A DNA stretch of 64,000 nucleotides from Crambe crambe (GCA_963924555.1 OZ004593.1:1725480-1789479); one strand, 5' to 3'; shown: positions 1 to 15,600, numbered from the stretch's first letter. Made by a program: numbers and translations. The notes: generated from the letters alone by a model not told the origin.

Positions 1-604
1 AGCATTCCTTTGGTTAGTTGTGCGTCATCATCGTTATACATGCATAATAATAAGGTCACACCCTCAGCACCGAAAGGTCAGTTACTATAATTATTATGTC
101 GGTATCATAAAATTTGAGGTATAGAACTGAACAGTTGCATAATTGTAAAGGTGAGACAAAATGAACGATCAAAAGGAAAAAAAAATTAGAGTTTAAGTAC
201 TTTAATTATGACGTGTTCTCACAACTATAATAACTGTGGAGAGAAAAAGATAAAGAAAAAGTCATAAAAAGCAAGATTACAGTTACTGCAACCATCCACC
301 ATTAATAGACCAGGAATCAATGTAAAAGCTTTAATAGGAAGGTGGTCTCTTTAATATTATGTACTTGGACATGGCAGAATGGCTTTAATTAATAATAGGG
401 CCTAAGCCACCACCCTGTAATAATACATGGTGGTGGCTTCACTATGTGTGGACTTCCTATTGTAGTTTAAGTCTGATCTGTACTGCATATGTGGCAGTAT
501 TATTAGTATCTGGCAAGGGTTGGCAGCAATATTAACTATCTGGAAATGGTTGTCAATATCAAAAGTCACTAAGACCATAATATAATGTACTCACTGATGA
601 CTAT
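1..604. other. AT-rich sequence, no gene seen
   Basis: No reading frame, splice-consistent exon or RNA fold that I can recognise. It could be the last intron of a gene extending in from the left (see the candidate terminal exon at 631-835). Confidence 0.5.
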
Positions 605-630
605 AATGAGGATGATGATAATGATTGCAG

Positions 631-835
631 CGAGAATCAGTTTGAGTCGACATTGCTGCCACCATGCCTTGTGGTGCAGTTTCCTGGAGCTGTGTCTGAA
701 CTGAGTGGCGCTGTCTGCCAGACCCTCTGCATATCAAAGCAAAGACCATTGAAGAGATCGACACATAGTGTTTCAGCTACGGGTAGATCCCCACTTATTA
801 AGATTCAGGGTTTTGAAGCCTGGCTTATGGCTTAG
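631..835 (+). CDS. Possible terminal exon of an unidentified gene
   Basis: The frame is open from 581 to a TAG stop at 833-835. A usable acceptor (attgcag) ends at 630, after which the frame reads in phase 2 and gives a mixed-composition peptide with CLVVQFPGAVSEL near its start and FEAWLMA at its end. No start codon fits upstream, so if real it is the 3' end of a gene lying mostly left of the window. I do not recognise the peptide, the pyrimidine tract before the acceptor is poor, and chance is a serious alternative. Confidence 0.25.
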
Positions 836-1345
836 CTAGTCAAACTATTGGAGAGAGGATGAGGGTGCTGTACTAACAGGGAGTTGATGCATGAATCCAG
901 TTTCAATTTGATGCAGATGGGTGTATGGAAACATCACAATAATAACATACAAGCATGTATTAACATACCCGATTTTTCCTCAAGGTCTTCCAATTTCTCT
1001 CCTCTGTCCAGCACTTTCGTTATGTTGTCTTTCATTATACTGATCACTCCAGTGACTTGGTTCTGTACCCTGTATTGAAGTAACCAATGACAACGACAGT
1101 ACCCCATTAGTTTACATTACTGTGAAATGAAACCGGACAAGTAACAGTGCCCATACAAAAAATCACACATTGCTTGGTTGCATTCCTAACATTACAACTT
1201 TCAGTAAATGAATCTGAAATGTATTTAGAAGTGTGCCAAAAGTTAAGAATAAAATGGCTGTAAATCCAAAATGCTTTTATGTGAATTTTGTTTCCACAAT
1301 GTGGAGTGTATTTTTGTAAATGAGATTAGTCTTGAAGTTATTGTC
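836..1345. other. Intergenic, no gene seen
   Basis: AT-rich sequence between the candidate exon on the left and the 3' end of the small minus-strand gene. Nothing recognisable beyond an AATAAA-like word near 1246, which could serve a plus-strand transcript. Confidence 0.4.
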
Positions 1346-1841
<496 letters not shown>

Positions 1842-1964
1842 CCTTAACTGTAGCGCTAGTTATTTTGTCTACCTGTAGCGCAATGACTCAGATGGTGCGC
1901 TTCAAATAGAAGCGTTGCATTACGTCATATCTCATGACTAATAACAGGTCAAAAGGTCAAATTG
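1842..1964. promoter_or_regulatory. Probable bidirectional promoter (unknown gene / glutaredoxin-like)
   Basis: Only 123 bp separate the start codons of two divergent genes, so both promoters must overlap here or in the 5' ends. No TATA box is evident. The inference rests on spacing alone. Confidence 0.45.
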
Positions 1965-2450
1965 ATGTCTGCAACAAGATTCTTGTGCCTTAGAAACTTC
2001 TTTCCTCGGTATGTTTTCTCACCGGGGCATCACTTGCTCAATTCATCAGTGAAAGGTGCCGGAAAACCAGTGCTAACTCTCTTTACCAAGAAGAATGTCA
2101 GTACAATGTACAGCAATTCCTTAAAGAGATGAATTTTTAACTGCCCACTTGCAGGAACACTGCTCATTATGTGATGAAGCAAAACAAATTTTAAGCAAGT
2201 ACTCTACTGAAGTGAGAAGATAGTTGCAGTGATTCCCACTTCTAAATGTTGAATTCAACATCTGTTATATTGCCCCATGCAGTTCATTTACGAGGAACAG
2301 TATATAGATGAGGTCTGCAACCGCAAGTGGTGGGAGAAGTACAAGTATGACATTCCTGTGATTCACATCAATGGAGAATACCTCATGAAGCACAAAGTTA
2401 ATGAACGGATGCTCAAAAAGACCCTCGACAACTTGAAAATCAAATCTTGA
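1965..2450 (+). CDS. Glutaredoxin-like protein (C5orf63/YDR286C type), probably mitochondrial
   Basis: Exons 1965-2096, 2155-2211 and 2283-2450 give 118 aa; both introns are phase 0 with good GT-AG ends. The core reads LTLFTKKNEHCSLCDEA, a beta strand followed by a CxxC redox motif (residues about 47-50) and an alpha helix, then a Trp-Trp region, a cis-proline strand (YDIPVIHINGEYL) and a final helix, as in the DUF836 glutaredoxin-like family, which is thioredoxin-fold and about 110-140 aa. The first 30 residues are Arg/Phe-rich without acidic residues, consistent with a mitochondrial presequence (inferred). Convergent with RPS5, 194 bp between stops. Confidence 0.85.
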
Positions 2451-2644
2451 TAGTCGTGGTGTGGCTACTAGACTAGGCAGTCTTGCTGCAGGAAAATATG
2501 GTAAAGGGTTAGCTAGACCACTGGTGCTGGACTTTTTTGGACTATTGACCATTATAGTTGAAAACATCACACACTCTCTACATACATAGAATATCACTGT
2601 GCAATGCATAACATGTAGTAGACACTTGTAACAGTCTGTTGAGG

Positions 2645-4251
<1,607 letters not shown>

Positions 4252-4533
4252 ATTATAACACCTCTACAGTTCAACAATTTATAGCAGCATGCCACAACCA
4301 CAGCTAATCTGTATTCATTTACCTCCTTCTCAGCAAGATCCTTATAGTAAGACTGGGAATAAAAAAAGAGAAATTTCCACGCGGTCCTCTGCGACTTATG
4401 CGCATGCTCTAATGCGTTTAATTAGGAACGTAAAATATACGGTATAGTTCACTTGGCGGGAAATTCGTGTGGAGGTACATGTACATTAACAGATGATTTG
4501 AAATGACAAGATTTGAAATGACAAGATTTGAAA

Positions 4534-6537
4534 CTAAGATTCAGGTTCAAATAAAGCCAATAAATTTAAAAATGCCTCCTTGTGTCCATATGCAAGTATC
4601 ATCTTCTGTAAATGCTGAGGAATAGGAGTGACTACCTCCAAAACTTCACTTGAAACTAATAGTGATTATATACATGACTGTATGTAAAGATTAATGATGA
4701 TGAATGCTTACCATTAGATGCTGTCTTGATTTGTACAGAGAGAGCTTGGTCTACATCTCCTTCTGCCGAAACAGCAAGAGTCCAGGTAAAATTTAAGCTC
4801 AATCTGATAACAAAGCAATAAAGGAAACTCACAAAAGCTATAATATTATCATAATTATTTACCCTCCTGGAACAGAGAGTTTTAACCTGGTTCCACCAAT
4901 TCCTTCACTACAGTGAACCCATTCACCAAACTTAGCCTGGTTATCATATATTATTAGAAAAATATATGGTACTGAAAAATATGTAATCCATTACGAACTT
5001 TAGCTTTTCCAAAACATTGTACTCTTTCTCTATGGAAAATACAGTAGTTAAAATATGTCTGGTAGAAAGACATAAGGTTGCAGTCCTCAGATACTCTAGA
5101 AGAAAGCAAAAAAAAGTTCCAACTTTCATTCGGAGTTTTGTTGCACATACATACCTGGATAGGAAAGTGTTCATATCCCTCTCAGCCCGAGAGTCTACTT
5201 TTGGTACCAACATCACGATTCTTGCAATATCTTGGGGGTCATCAGACTTGCAGGCTTCACTCTTAAAATGTTAATTTTACATGATAATAATTATTATACA
5301 AAATAATAGCAAACCCTTTCTTCTCTGACAGCAAAGACAACTCTAAAATCATAGCCTATGGTTGATCCAACATGTGTGTATTCCCGTAGTAATCCTGTAT
5401 CATCTGTTTGTTAAAATGCGAGGAAGAGGAGAGGGAAGAAAATTAATATTGAAATTGAAATCTACTATCTGACCTTTCTCTTTAATCTCCCAATCGACAG
5501 ATTTGAACTTTATTCCACTGAAAGACTCATTTAGTTTGATCTTGGAGCGAAACAATCGTAACTTCTTAACGCTTTCTTCTCCACCTGCCTTCAGTAGTTG
5601 AGCAAACAAATCATCCTTGCTCATTTCATCAAGAGGTTTATCACCTGTTGCACCACCAGCAAGCTCTAAACTATATAATAGAACACATCCAGGATATTGC
5701 ATAACCCTTTGTACATACACACACGCACTCAGGGTGAAAATACGTCAAGGTGCTAGCTAAAGATGATAGGGTGTGCCCTTTCTATGTCAAGGTGCTAGCT
5801 TCTCTAAGAATTGGGATACTATTATTATGAGGAAATCCTAAGGACTACTTGCAATAGATGGATGGGACTGTCCCTACTGACTGATTATGCGACCTACATG
5901 GCACTCTGTAAGTTAGCATCCTCTACCGATTCGCCGTGGGCATCTTCACCCATTGCAAGTTTTGCTTCCAAGGACTCTATTTCCGATTCCAGGGTTGCCA
6001 CTTGCTCTTCCAATTCACGTCGCTGCTGTTCCAGTATTTCCTCACTTGATGCTGTACCTGGTGCTGATACTGGTACTGTGGCATCATCACTTTCATCAAT
6101 ACTGGAGTCTAAACCTTGCTCAATCTCTGCAACCCTGTAGGTATAAGAAGCTACATATTTATGTAGACTTGCTGGCAAACTAGCTAAGACAGCCAGCTCA
6201 AAATAGCATGGTTAAGGTGTGCCTTTTTATAATACTGCCTCAAATGTGTGGGTGGAGCTGAGAGGTGGTCTTAACCTGCACTGCAGGTAGAGCTCTACCA
6301 ACTCACCACCATCTCACTAGCACCAGCCAGACCAACTAGGGTCACCATCCATGAACTGGGCTGGCCCGGCACCGCTTAACTAGCTTTGTAGCCAGGTGGA
6401 GAACAAACAGCAGTCAGGATGGAAGCTTAAAACCCACACCTGAGCTTAGCTAGAAGTCACCTGGTAATTGCGCTTTTTACTTGTCTCAGTATCGACTCAT
6501 CCAAGTCTAAAAAGGAACTGGAAGATGACGCCATCAT
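4534..6537 (-). CDS. CENPP: Centromere protein P (CENP-P), inner kinetochore CCAN subunit
   Basis: Nine exons, transcript order: 6481-6537, 5905-6124, 5474-5665, 5315-5403, 5155-5261, 4999-5095, 4863-4936, 4712-4803, 4534-4643; 345 aa. The start is ATG at 6535-6537; TAG at 4534-4536. An N-terminal coiled coil (LEEQVATLESEIESLEAKLA, about residues 50-75) is followed by RWD-like beta strands (FSGIKFKSVDWEIKEK; GYDFRVVFAVRE), then FLSRVSEDCNLMSFYQTYF, FTWTLAVSAEGD and a C-terminal helix. Order and spacing follow vertebrate CENP-P (about 288 aa), which pairs with CENP-O in the CENP-O/P/Q/U/R module. Weak points: two acceptors/donors were chosen by phase (attgag acceptor at exon 2, gttcgt donor after exon 6). 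Divergent from REV1. Confidence 0.7.
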
Positions 6538-6655
6538 GTCAGTGCGGCCAAATGCTGCAGCTGGATCCCGCCAGCTTATATGGTGCGCTTCTTTTGGAAT
6601 AATATGAATAAGGTGTGCTCTATTTTACAGAGTTAAAGTCCCTGGAGTAGAAATC
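6538..6655. promoter_or_regulatory. Probable bidirectional promoter CENPP/REV1
   Basis: 118 bp separate the two start codons. No TATA box. A pyrimidine-rich acceptor-like sequence (attttacag) sits just before the REV1 start, so a 5' UTR intron for REV1 is possible. Confidence 0.45.
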
Positions 6656-9600
6656 ATGGCAGCTCTTTATGCAACTACCAACAGTCCTCCCCCAGAAGTG
6701 AGCAGTGATCTTGTACCTGAAAAGCAAGGATCAGCCCGGTCATCATCAGCAGCATCTCCTCAACACCCCAACCCCAAAGACAAAGCTGGACAAAAGCGTC
6801 CCTTAGATGACAATACTGAAGATTGGGACGACCCAATGGGTTACATGCGTGTGAGGCAGCTTAAACGCAGGAGACAGTTTAAGGATATGGGAGTTTGTAG
6901 AAAATCTTCCATCTTCCAGGGAGTAACTATTTATGTAAATGGTTGGACAGAGCCGAATGCCGCAACGCTGAAAGAGATGATGTACCAACATGGAGGGAAA
7001 TACGAATATAACATATACTCACATTCAGTTGTAACACACACAATAGCATCAAACCTACCGAATTCGAAGATCCTTAAAATCGGGAACTCCATTGTTTGCA
7101 CGCCCGACTGGATAGTGGATAGCATTGCTGCTAACACTTTGCTTCCTGTGGATCAGTACTTACTATACAAGCCTCAAACCGGGCAAAAGAAACTTGGGTT
7201 CATCAAGAAAGGAGAACAAAAATCAAAATCTGAAGATACTGTTAATAGTAGTGAAGAAGAGCGAAAGACCAAAATTGAAGCAGCAAATAAAGAACCCACT
7301 GATAATGGAGTTGCTGATAGCAAGATGAATAGACCTTCTAAAGGAGCGGAGTTTGTCAATGATTTTTTTTCTCACTCGCGTCTTCACTACTTGTCTACTT
7401 GGAGTATGGAGCTGAAACAGTTCACTGCAGATATGCTCAAAAGAACTACACCAAAATTTCCCAAGCTTCCACCTAGTGGATCCTTACGGAGTCAGGGAAT
7501 AAGAGCGGTGGTTCATATTGACTTGGACTGTTTCTTTGTATCAGTGAGTCTGCGAGACAAACCGCACCTCAGGGGTAAGCCCGTCGCTGTGACACATGCC
7601 AAACTGCTCCATGACAACTGCAAGCAATCAAATGCTGATACAACACAAAATGAAGATGATTCCAAACCTGTTATAAATCATTCTATCTCACATGATGAAC
7701 AAAGTGAGGGTGGCGGTAGGAATCTGTCCCATTCTCATGTTCCTTTGGATTCAACTTCAGACATTGCATCTTGCAGCTACAAAGCAAGAGAAGCAGGAGT
7801 CTCCAATGGAATGCTGGTCGGTGCAGCTTTGAAAAAGTGCCCAGACCTTATACTCCTACCATACGACTTTGAATCCTATCGAGCCGTTTCTCAGATATTT
7901 TACGAAATTTTGCTTCAGTATTCCTCTGTTGTGGAGGCAGTGAGTTGTGATGAGGCATATATTGAGCTTACTGACTATTGCAAAGACAGTGAACATGTGT
8001 CTACGATAGTCCAGGACCTCCGAAGTGAAGTACAACTTAAAACGAACTGTACCGTGTCAGCTGGTATTGCTCACAATATGCTTCTGGCTAGAATGTGCAC
8101 AAGAGTTGCCAAACCCGACGGTCAGTTTTACCTTTCTGCTGATGAAATGGGCAGGTTCTTGGGTTCTCAGAAGGTTCGTGACCTCCCCGGTGTTGGATAT
8201 TCCACTGCCAATAAACTTAAAGGAATGGGAATAGAAACATGTGGTCAACTCTGTTCCATGTCACTAGACTCATTACAATCCCAGTTTGGTACCAAGATTG
8301 GGAAAAATCTTCACGATAATGCTAATGGTATAGACAATAGGGAACTTAAAATCGAAACTGAGCGAAAATCAGTTTCGGTGGACATCAATTTCGGAATCCG
8401 ATTCAAAGGTTTATCGGAAGCAGAGGTGCTGATAGGAAATTTAGCAGATGAGCTGCAAAAGAGAGCTGAACAAGCTCAAGTCATGGGCAACCAGATATCA
8501 CTTAAGATGAAAATACGGAAACCAGACGCCCCCAGGGAAACAAAAAAGTATCTCGGACATGGTGCTTGTGATAACGTATCACGATCCCTGGCCCTTCTCC
8601 AGCCGAGCAGAGAAGCTGGAGAGTGTAAGCATCTTGCGATACGACTCTTGAAGCAACTTAGACCTGTTGCAGTTGACATTCGAGGAATGGGGTTGCAACT
8701 GAGCAAACTGGTATCCACAGCTTGTGCAGGTGGAGGCAACGAAGGTAGTGCAGCTGCTCACTCAAACTCCAAATCGAGTGCAGCTGGAGGTGATTTGAGG
8801 AAGATGCTGGAAAATAGCATGGTAAAAGATTTGAAGAAGTAAGTAAGTCATTTGTGTTCACAGAGTATACTCGGACCTCCAATAAAATTAATGACATTAC
8901 AAAGGAGGACATCTCTGAACAAAAAGAGTAACATGCTGACACATTTTTTCCTCTAAAAGAAGGTTGTTCCCTCTACAAGGGAAAGACAAATATCTGGTTC
9001 CATTAAAGTGCATGTCCACTATTAAAAATTTGGAGGCTTTTATATTATGAGTGATACCCCTTCTAATTTAAACCCTAATGAGACATTTTTGATTCCATAC
9101 TTATTTCTTATTGCAGTTCACCCACTCACAAAATGGAACTTGCTAATCCTCACACTCCCTCTCGCACTTGGTTCAAGAGGTCACCTAAGAAGCCCTCTCC
9201 TTCCAAATCCCCTGCGAAATCGCTGATACACTACTTTAAGAAGAGCACTGATGCCTCTTCCAGCACAACGGCTAGTATATATGCCACAGATGAACCTAAC
9301 ATGAGGGCGCCATCCACAAATGAAACTCTTAACATGGCAGCTTCCAAAGATGAATCGTTTAGTATAGAATTACCTCCAGCTTCACAGCTGGATCATGAGG
9401 TCCTTGAAGCTCTTCCTCTAGCCCTCCGTGAGAAGATATTGCAGGGCTACAAGAATAAAGGGGAGGTGAGAAAATCTGATGACAGCAAATATACAGAAAA
9501 TCCCATTGAATCCGGTAATAATGAAATAGCACCATCCCTCTATCATGGAGTAGAAACACGTAGTGATAATGCAGCAACCAAAGACAATAGTGAAGAAGAA

Positions 9601-9930
9601 ATAGTGATTGGTGACGAAGAACATTACTTGTCTGAATGGAAGAAATACATTCGAGAGTGGATAGCTGCATGTATTAATGGTCCAGCTGAGACAGATGTGA
9701 TTAAAGTTGCTGATTATCTTTGTAAGTTGGTTCAGGTTAATCTGGAAATGGCAGAACGCTGTTTGAAGTTTGTCAGACGTTGGATAGAGCTGCAGCAACA
9801 GTCTCCTTGGTTTCCTTGTTTTAACACCATGCTGGAACATGTGCAATGGAAAGTACAACAGAACTATGGTGGAACATTGAAAATTAAACCATTAGACAAA
9901 GGGGTGTGGTCTGCAGATATCTCTAGCTAG
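6656..9930 (+). CDS. REV1: DNA repair protein REV1 (Y-family dCMP transferase)
   Basis: Two exons, 6656-8838 and 9117-9930 (phase 2 join, donor gtaagt), give 998 aa; human REV1 is 1251. BRCT domain at about residues 84-171; then SHSRLHYLSTW, whose Arg242 matches the Arg that pairs with incoming dCTP in yeast REV1 (N-digit). Palm: HIDLDCFF with Asp289, and SCDEAYIEL with Asp432-Glu433 as the other metal ligands; between them a low-complexity insert (about 315-370). Helix-hairpin-helix at LPGVGYSTANKLKGMG, then the little finger. Exon 2 encodes one visible ubiquitin-binding motif (LEALPLALREKI) and the C-terminal helical domain that recruits other translesion polymerases and REV7 (ending near VQWKVQQNYGG). 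Only one UBM is evident, against two in vertebrates. Acts in nuclear translesion synthesis. Its near-intronless structure contrasts with its neighbours. Confidence 0.95.
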
Positions 9931-12056
9931 CTAGCTAGCTCTGAGCGCGCTGATATGATATGATATGATTTAAACGCTCGCGCGAGCTTGTGTTGTCATG
10001 TGACGTCATCACTTATTAATTAATTGCAGCATATCGCATAATCATACTTAACTTCTGGGGCCTGTCGCTTGCTTCCTTGTGGTATTCATGTGTTAATATT
10101 CGTCAACGACTTTCATGAGTTGTATTGTCAATTTCGCCAGTAGAGAACTTGAATTTTGGTAGCTAGCTAGAAATCTTAGATAATTTGCTAGCTAACTAGA
10201 CAGTGCAGCTAACGAGCTAGCTGACTGGATTATCACTCGAGGGCCAGGAAGTTTGAAAAAAAAGAAGCCCAGAGGCAGCAGTTTTTGGATTGGACTACCA
10301 CTGTGAGGATAGAAAGGTATTTAAAGCAGTGTGGGCCTGTTTTGCTAGTTCATAGGCCCAGGCCTATGTATGGTTTATATCTCTCTGATGTTGTGGTGTG
10401 TAGCCATTATAAGGCTTAGTGTTTATTACACACACTGTGAACTGTTGACTATAAACATATTGCTATCAGTATCTAGCTAGACAGTAGTCAATCCACAGGT
10501 GTTGTTCTATCACATTGTAAAGTGTCTAATGTGAGTTGTGTGGAACACATGACTGACCTTGATATTCTGAAGAGAGAAGTTTGCTAGCTGCTTGTTTTCC
10601 TTCACTTTGAGCAATGTTGTGAATTGTTCTCGAGTCAGTTGTCACAAGTGAATAGAGTGTGTGTTTTTATTCCTTTCCTGGATAATAACATCAAATATAC
10701 TTTGCTTTTTGGCCATATGGGGAGGAACCTTCAAACCAAGTGACTTCATACATTGCCACTCTATAGCCTATTGGAGTACTCAAGTGATGAGACACTAGGG
10801 GCGCAGTTGGTTACAGGAATAGCTGGGTCAAAGGTCAATTTGGAGTTTGGACAAAATATTGTGATCTCTTACATTAAATTTGTGGGAACATCTGATTTTC
10901 CTGATAGCAGTAGTTAGTGGATGTTCATTTGGGGACAGAGTGAAGGGAAAATACTCGTGACTTTTAAGCACAGAGGAAATTAAGTGTTACCTTTCTAGTA
11001 TGAGAAAATCAGCATTGATTATTTGTTCAGTTTGTGCAGTTTACCAACATTCAAATTCGTATAATCGCATTTCGTAGTGAGCCCGATTATGGTGCTCATA
11101 CCTGTAGCCTATGCCACTCATGCCAATTCCGATAATCTTATCACAAGAAGTCGTAATTCACATTAATTGCCTTATATAACAATGAATCGTCCCCTACCCT
11201 TTTTAGCCGTGTTGAAATTTCTTTGTTCTGGTCCCCCTCAAGTTATATATCGATGTGAAGTTCTTGTCCCTCATGTTAAAAAGTAAACTTGTGTGTATTA
11301 CTGTACCATATTTGTGCTTGTCCTTATGCACAAAAGGTGTTGTTTATGGTGGCATTATTAAAACTAACAAGAAACTCTATTCAATTGGTCTTAACTCTTT
11401 GGAAAATGACTGCAACCACTGAAATTGCGTAGGACGAAATTTCATCGGCCATTTCTTGAGGAGATGGTTGGGTGATCACTCCTTTTGTTAGTGATCATTT
11501 GACCGTTCACCAAGGCTTGACAACGCACCACATGAAAAGGAATATGATAACTACATATGCACTCCTGAAAAGAGGGAAAAATAGTAATTGCAAGACAGTG
11601 TGCCATCGTAACTCGATATGCCTCCCTCCCCCAAGCTTTGAGATTGATTGAGGAGCCAACTTCCCTAATTGTATTTCATTTCCTGTTAATACAAGTCCCC
11701 TCAGCTGCTCTGGGTTTAGCCACAACCACATGTAAAGAAGTAACTGTAGATTACATGTGGGACTCTTTCAGTTGGCATATCCCTTGGTTCCAATGTCTGT
11801 AGACAGTTCTGCTGTAGATTAATAGCTACTGGTGGCCCACTGCACAGATGGTAAGAGATGGTTCTTGTAAGCTCTTGCCACTTCCCATGTACAATTCATG
11901 TAGTCACTCACAAGGACATGGATATTGTGTCAAGCTTACTGCAAGAATGAGGATTGGCTGACTGGGCAAAGTACAGTTTACGTATGTTGATCATTCTTGA
12001 AGATATGGATATGTACTGAAATTTTCCGAGCATTACCTAGTTGAAGAGATGGGTTG

Positions 12057-12123
12057 ATGATAGGACCCGGTCCCATTGGTCCCAAGTTGATGTTGGGACC
12101 TGGTCCCATTGGTCCCAAGTTGA
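12057..12123. repeat. 34-bp tandem duplication
   Basis: Two adjacent near-identical units built on ggtcccattggtcccaagtt. No coding context. Confidence 0.8.
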
Positions 12124-12438
12124 TTCATGTTTCTGCATATTTCAGGATGGTTGTCCACCAAGAATGAGAAATAGGTAGTGGCTTACAAGGACCTGATCCT
12201 TTCATGTCCTGTATGTACAATCCGTGCAGTTGTGAACAAAATGTTCCCCTAAGTAACCAACCTCCAATGAAAGGACTTAAGCTTGTGATGTATGGCATAC
12301 TGACAGATATTGTTTATATTTTTAAGCTGGATGGCTGGAGCTTCCGTTTTCAAAATGATAATATCTTCAAAACAACTGATGTGTAAAATGTTCACGCATT
12401 TCTTGGGACTCTTTGTAACACTCGTGCTTTTACTCTCT

Positions 12439-12542
<104 letters not shown>

Positions 12543-14332
12543 AGGTGTACAATCTGAATAGTGTCCATATTATGTGTTTTGATTACACTGTATTATGCCC
12601 GAACGTCTACCAGAAGAGTTTACATACACAACATTCAAGCTCCTTTTGATTTCTACGTGAGCATTGTTGCCAGTTGTTAACACCCAGGCCTCGAGACCTA
12701 GACATCAAAGCGTGTCTGATGATCAGGCATCATTCAGTGAGCCACATCAAAGGTGTGCTACAAGAGTCCCCTTCTATAGCAAAGTGCTTCTTTTTTTTTT
12801 TGTTTTTCTTTTTCTTGCCATAACTTCATATGGACAATACGTATGTATGTAGGTGGGAAATATTATAAACAGGAAAGTTGCTAGGAGATGCACATCCAAG
12901 GCTTTCTTGTGGTACATGCAAGATTTTTTTTTTTTTAATGCTAAAGAATTCACTTTATAACCAGATTCCCACTTTAAGATGTCAGCAAGCATGGGAATAC
13001 TGTTAGTGGTCAAGACCAGCATTATGTACATGCAATATCATATGTACAGTATACTAGAAATAAGTGGTCCATGTTCAAAATCTGGGCAAATTATTCTGGT
13101 AGGCTCTTTTCTTGAAATGACGCTCTTTTCTTGAAATGACCAGTTAACGTACTGTACTGTTGCAGTATATGGGATGGCTGATGGACTTGACTCACAGTGC
13201 CATAGAGGCTAATACAGTTAGTAATGAGATTGGCATGGTATAGGTATACTGGTGCAGTATGGGATGGCAAGGTACATAACTGGAGGTGGTAGTTAAAAAG
13301 TTTGGAGTGGCTGGTGTGTAGAGACATCAAGCTAATTGGATTACCTGATGATTGTCGTATTTAATTGCCAAGATCCTACGTTACCTCTTATAACTTATAA
13401 GGTTACCTTCCAGGCCAGCTGCAAGCAACAATTCATGATTGTGACCGTTCATTGAGGGTAGAAATGACTTCAACCATTCCAAGGAAATGGCCTCAGTTCA
13501 AAATTCACTTAATATCATTAATGTGGCTTACCGACCCACTCCTTTAAATGCAGAAAACTCCGTTTATTTACAAATAGCACTTTATGATAACCCTTCTGAT
13601 CGGGACACTTTCATAAGGAAATGTGTTAGTGGTATAGGGTATATAATATAGAAAAAGGATACGACTTTGTGTGCTGCACTTCATATTAATTACTGCTCAA
13701 GTAGCCAGTCAAATTAGTGAAATTAGTGGGAGGGGGTGATGGAGGAGTCGAGGTGGTCTACGAAATGAATGGGGTTGTCTCCCATCCTACGCATGGTAGC
13801 ATCTGCAGGGAGAATTGGGTAGAAATCAGGAGGGTGCACTCGTTTTGGGGCTACTTTGGCTTTCCACAAGTTATGGACCCATAGATTTAAGGCTGAAGAA
13901 ATTCTGAGTCTAACCCCATCATTTAAATCAAGTTTGGGACAATTCATGTTTGAGAAAAATTAATTAATTAAATTAAAAACAGGCTTGTCATAAGTACATA
14001 TCCCTTTGGACTTCATGTGGCTAAAACAGTGACATTTTATATAACATACTGTAGAATGCTGTGGTAAATACTAATGAAAACTTGTAGTGTGTATTCTACT
14101 TAATAGATCTGAGTACATACTGTGCAGTGATAACAAACATCTCTATGTTGTGCAATCTACTCAGTACCAGGTAGAAAATCTGGTTCTTAATCAAGTGTGC
14201 TTGGATGAGAATTTCCCGAACTTCTGTCACATAATATTGGACTATCTCCACAACCAAATTTTAGCCCCAAATCTACAAGATGAAGGGCTAAAAATTACCA
14301 GTGGCCACAATATATTTTTCTATAATATCACA

Positions 14333-14364
<32 letters not shown>

Positions 14365-15039
14365 ATGCACGTATGTATGTACATGAATATGCAAAATTCT
14401 TTTTAATTTGCTCTTCAACTTCTGAAAAGGTCATCTCGAGCCTTATGAGTGGCTGGCTGTGTTTATGCATGAGTTCTAATTATTGATCTAAGGAAGTGTG
14501 TTTTATTATTATTTGGTCTCAATACGCACGACTGTTATGCATGCAGAAGTTGCATACTTTAGCACAGCCTAGTAATCTTGTGGAATCCAAGACATTGGCA
14601 GGACTAGAGCAGAAGTCCTGCCACCCCACACATGCAGTGGTATAATAATAATGTGCTTGTAGTCCTCAAATTAGCTATATAGTGTATATCGGGTTATTTC
14701 CAGCTAATTTCCCTAATTTTTGTCTGGTCAAAAATTCTAATTAGCATCTATGGGATTAGGACTATCATCCGGCACTTTATACATATGTCCGGACAATTTC
14801 CCCATATGTTTGGTCCATTTTTACCGCATATCTACATTAATATCAAGACTATCATCAGGTGCTATGTATGAATTTTCCCATTTACCTGATCCAGGTCTAA
14901 TCCACATTAACAGCTCTGGGATTTCATACGTATGTCACTATTCCCCCATAGTTATATCTTGTCCATTTTTACCGGTTATGGGATTAGGACTTGATCGTTT
15001 TACTCCCTGGCCACCCTTGATTATACTTGTGGACGCTTT

Positions 15040-15600
15040 AGCTCTTTATTAATGGACCAGCCATTATCACTACCGCTCTCTAATAGTCTGTATTGATCAG
15101 CCCATTAAACCAGCCAATCATCTCTAATAATTATGAGAAGGTCACTTTATAGGCCAGTCACCTCTCTAATGAGGTGACTGGCCATCATCCAGAAGTCTAT
15201 GTGGCTATACCCTCTCTAATAAGGAAACCACCTCTATATAGATAACCATTGACCATCCACTTCTTTAATAAAGACTGGCCGTCATCTCTGATACAATTAT
15301 AGCCCATCCACCTATTCACCTCTATAGATAACCATTGTCTCTAATGGGGTCATTCTATAGACAATCCACCTCTCTAAATAAGGTATTTACCTCTATTATA
15401 GACAAATACTGTCTTTAATGAGGTTACTCTATAGACCATGCACCACTCTAATAAGATGTTTACCACCATTGTTTCTAATGGAGTTACTCTATGGACCATC
15501 CTCCTGGCATTTCTTTAATGGAGTTACTCTATAAATCATACACTTCTCTAATGGGGTTACTTATATAAACCATCCACCTCTATCTGTAATAAAGTTAATA
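15040..15600. repeat. Degenerate minisatellite-like region
   Basis: Roughly 40-60 bp imperfect units recur, each containing words such as cctctctaataagg, accattgtctctaatg and ggttactctatagacc. Divergence between units is high, so this is an old array. Similar words recur in other repeats of the window. Confidence 0.55.

Noticed and set aside
14087..14386. 99-codon ORF ending in a Cys-Val run
   Set aside because: The end is a (GT)n tract and the body matches the MITE-internal segment also found at 49960.
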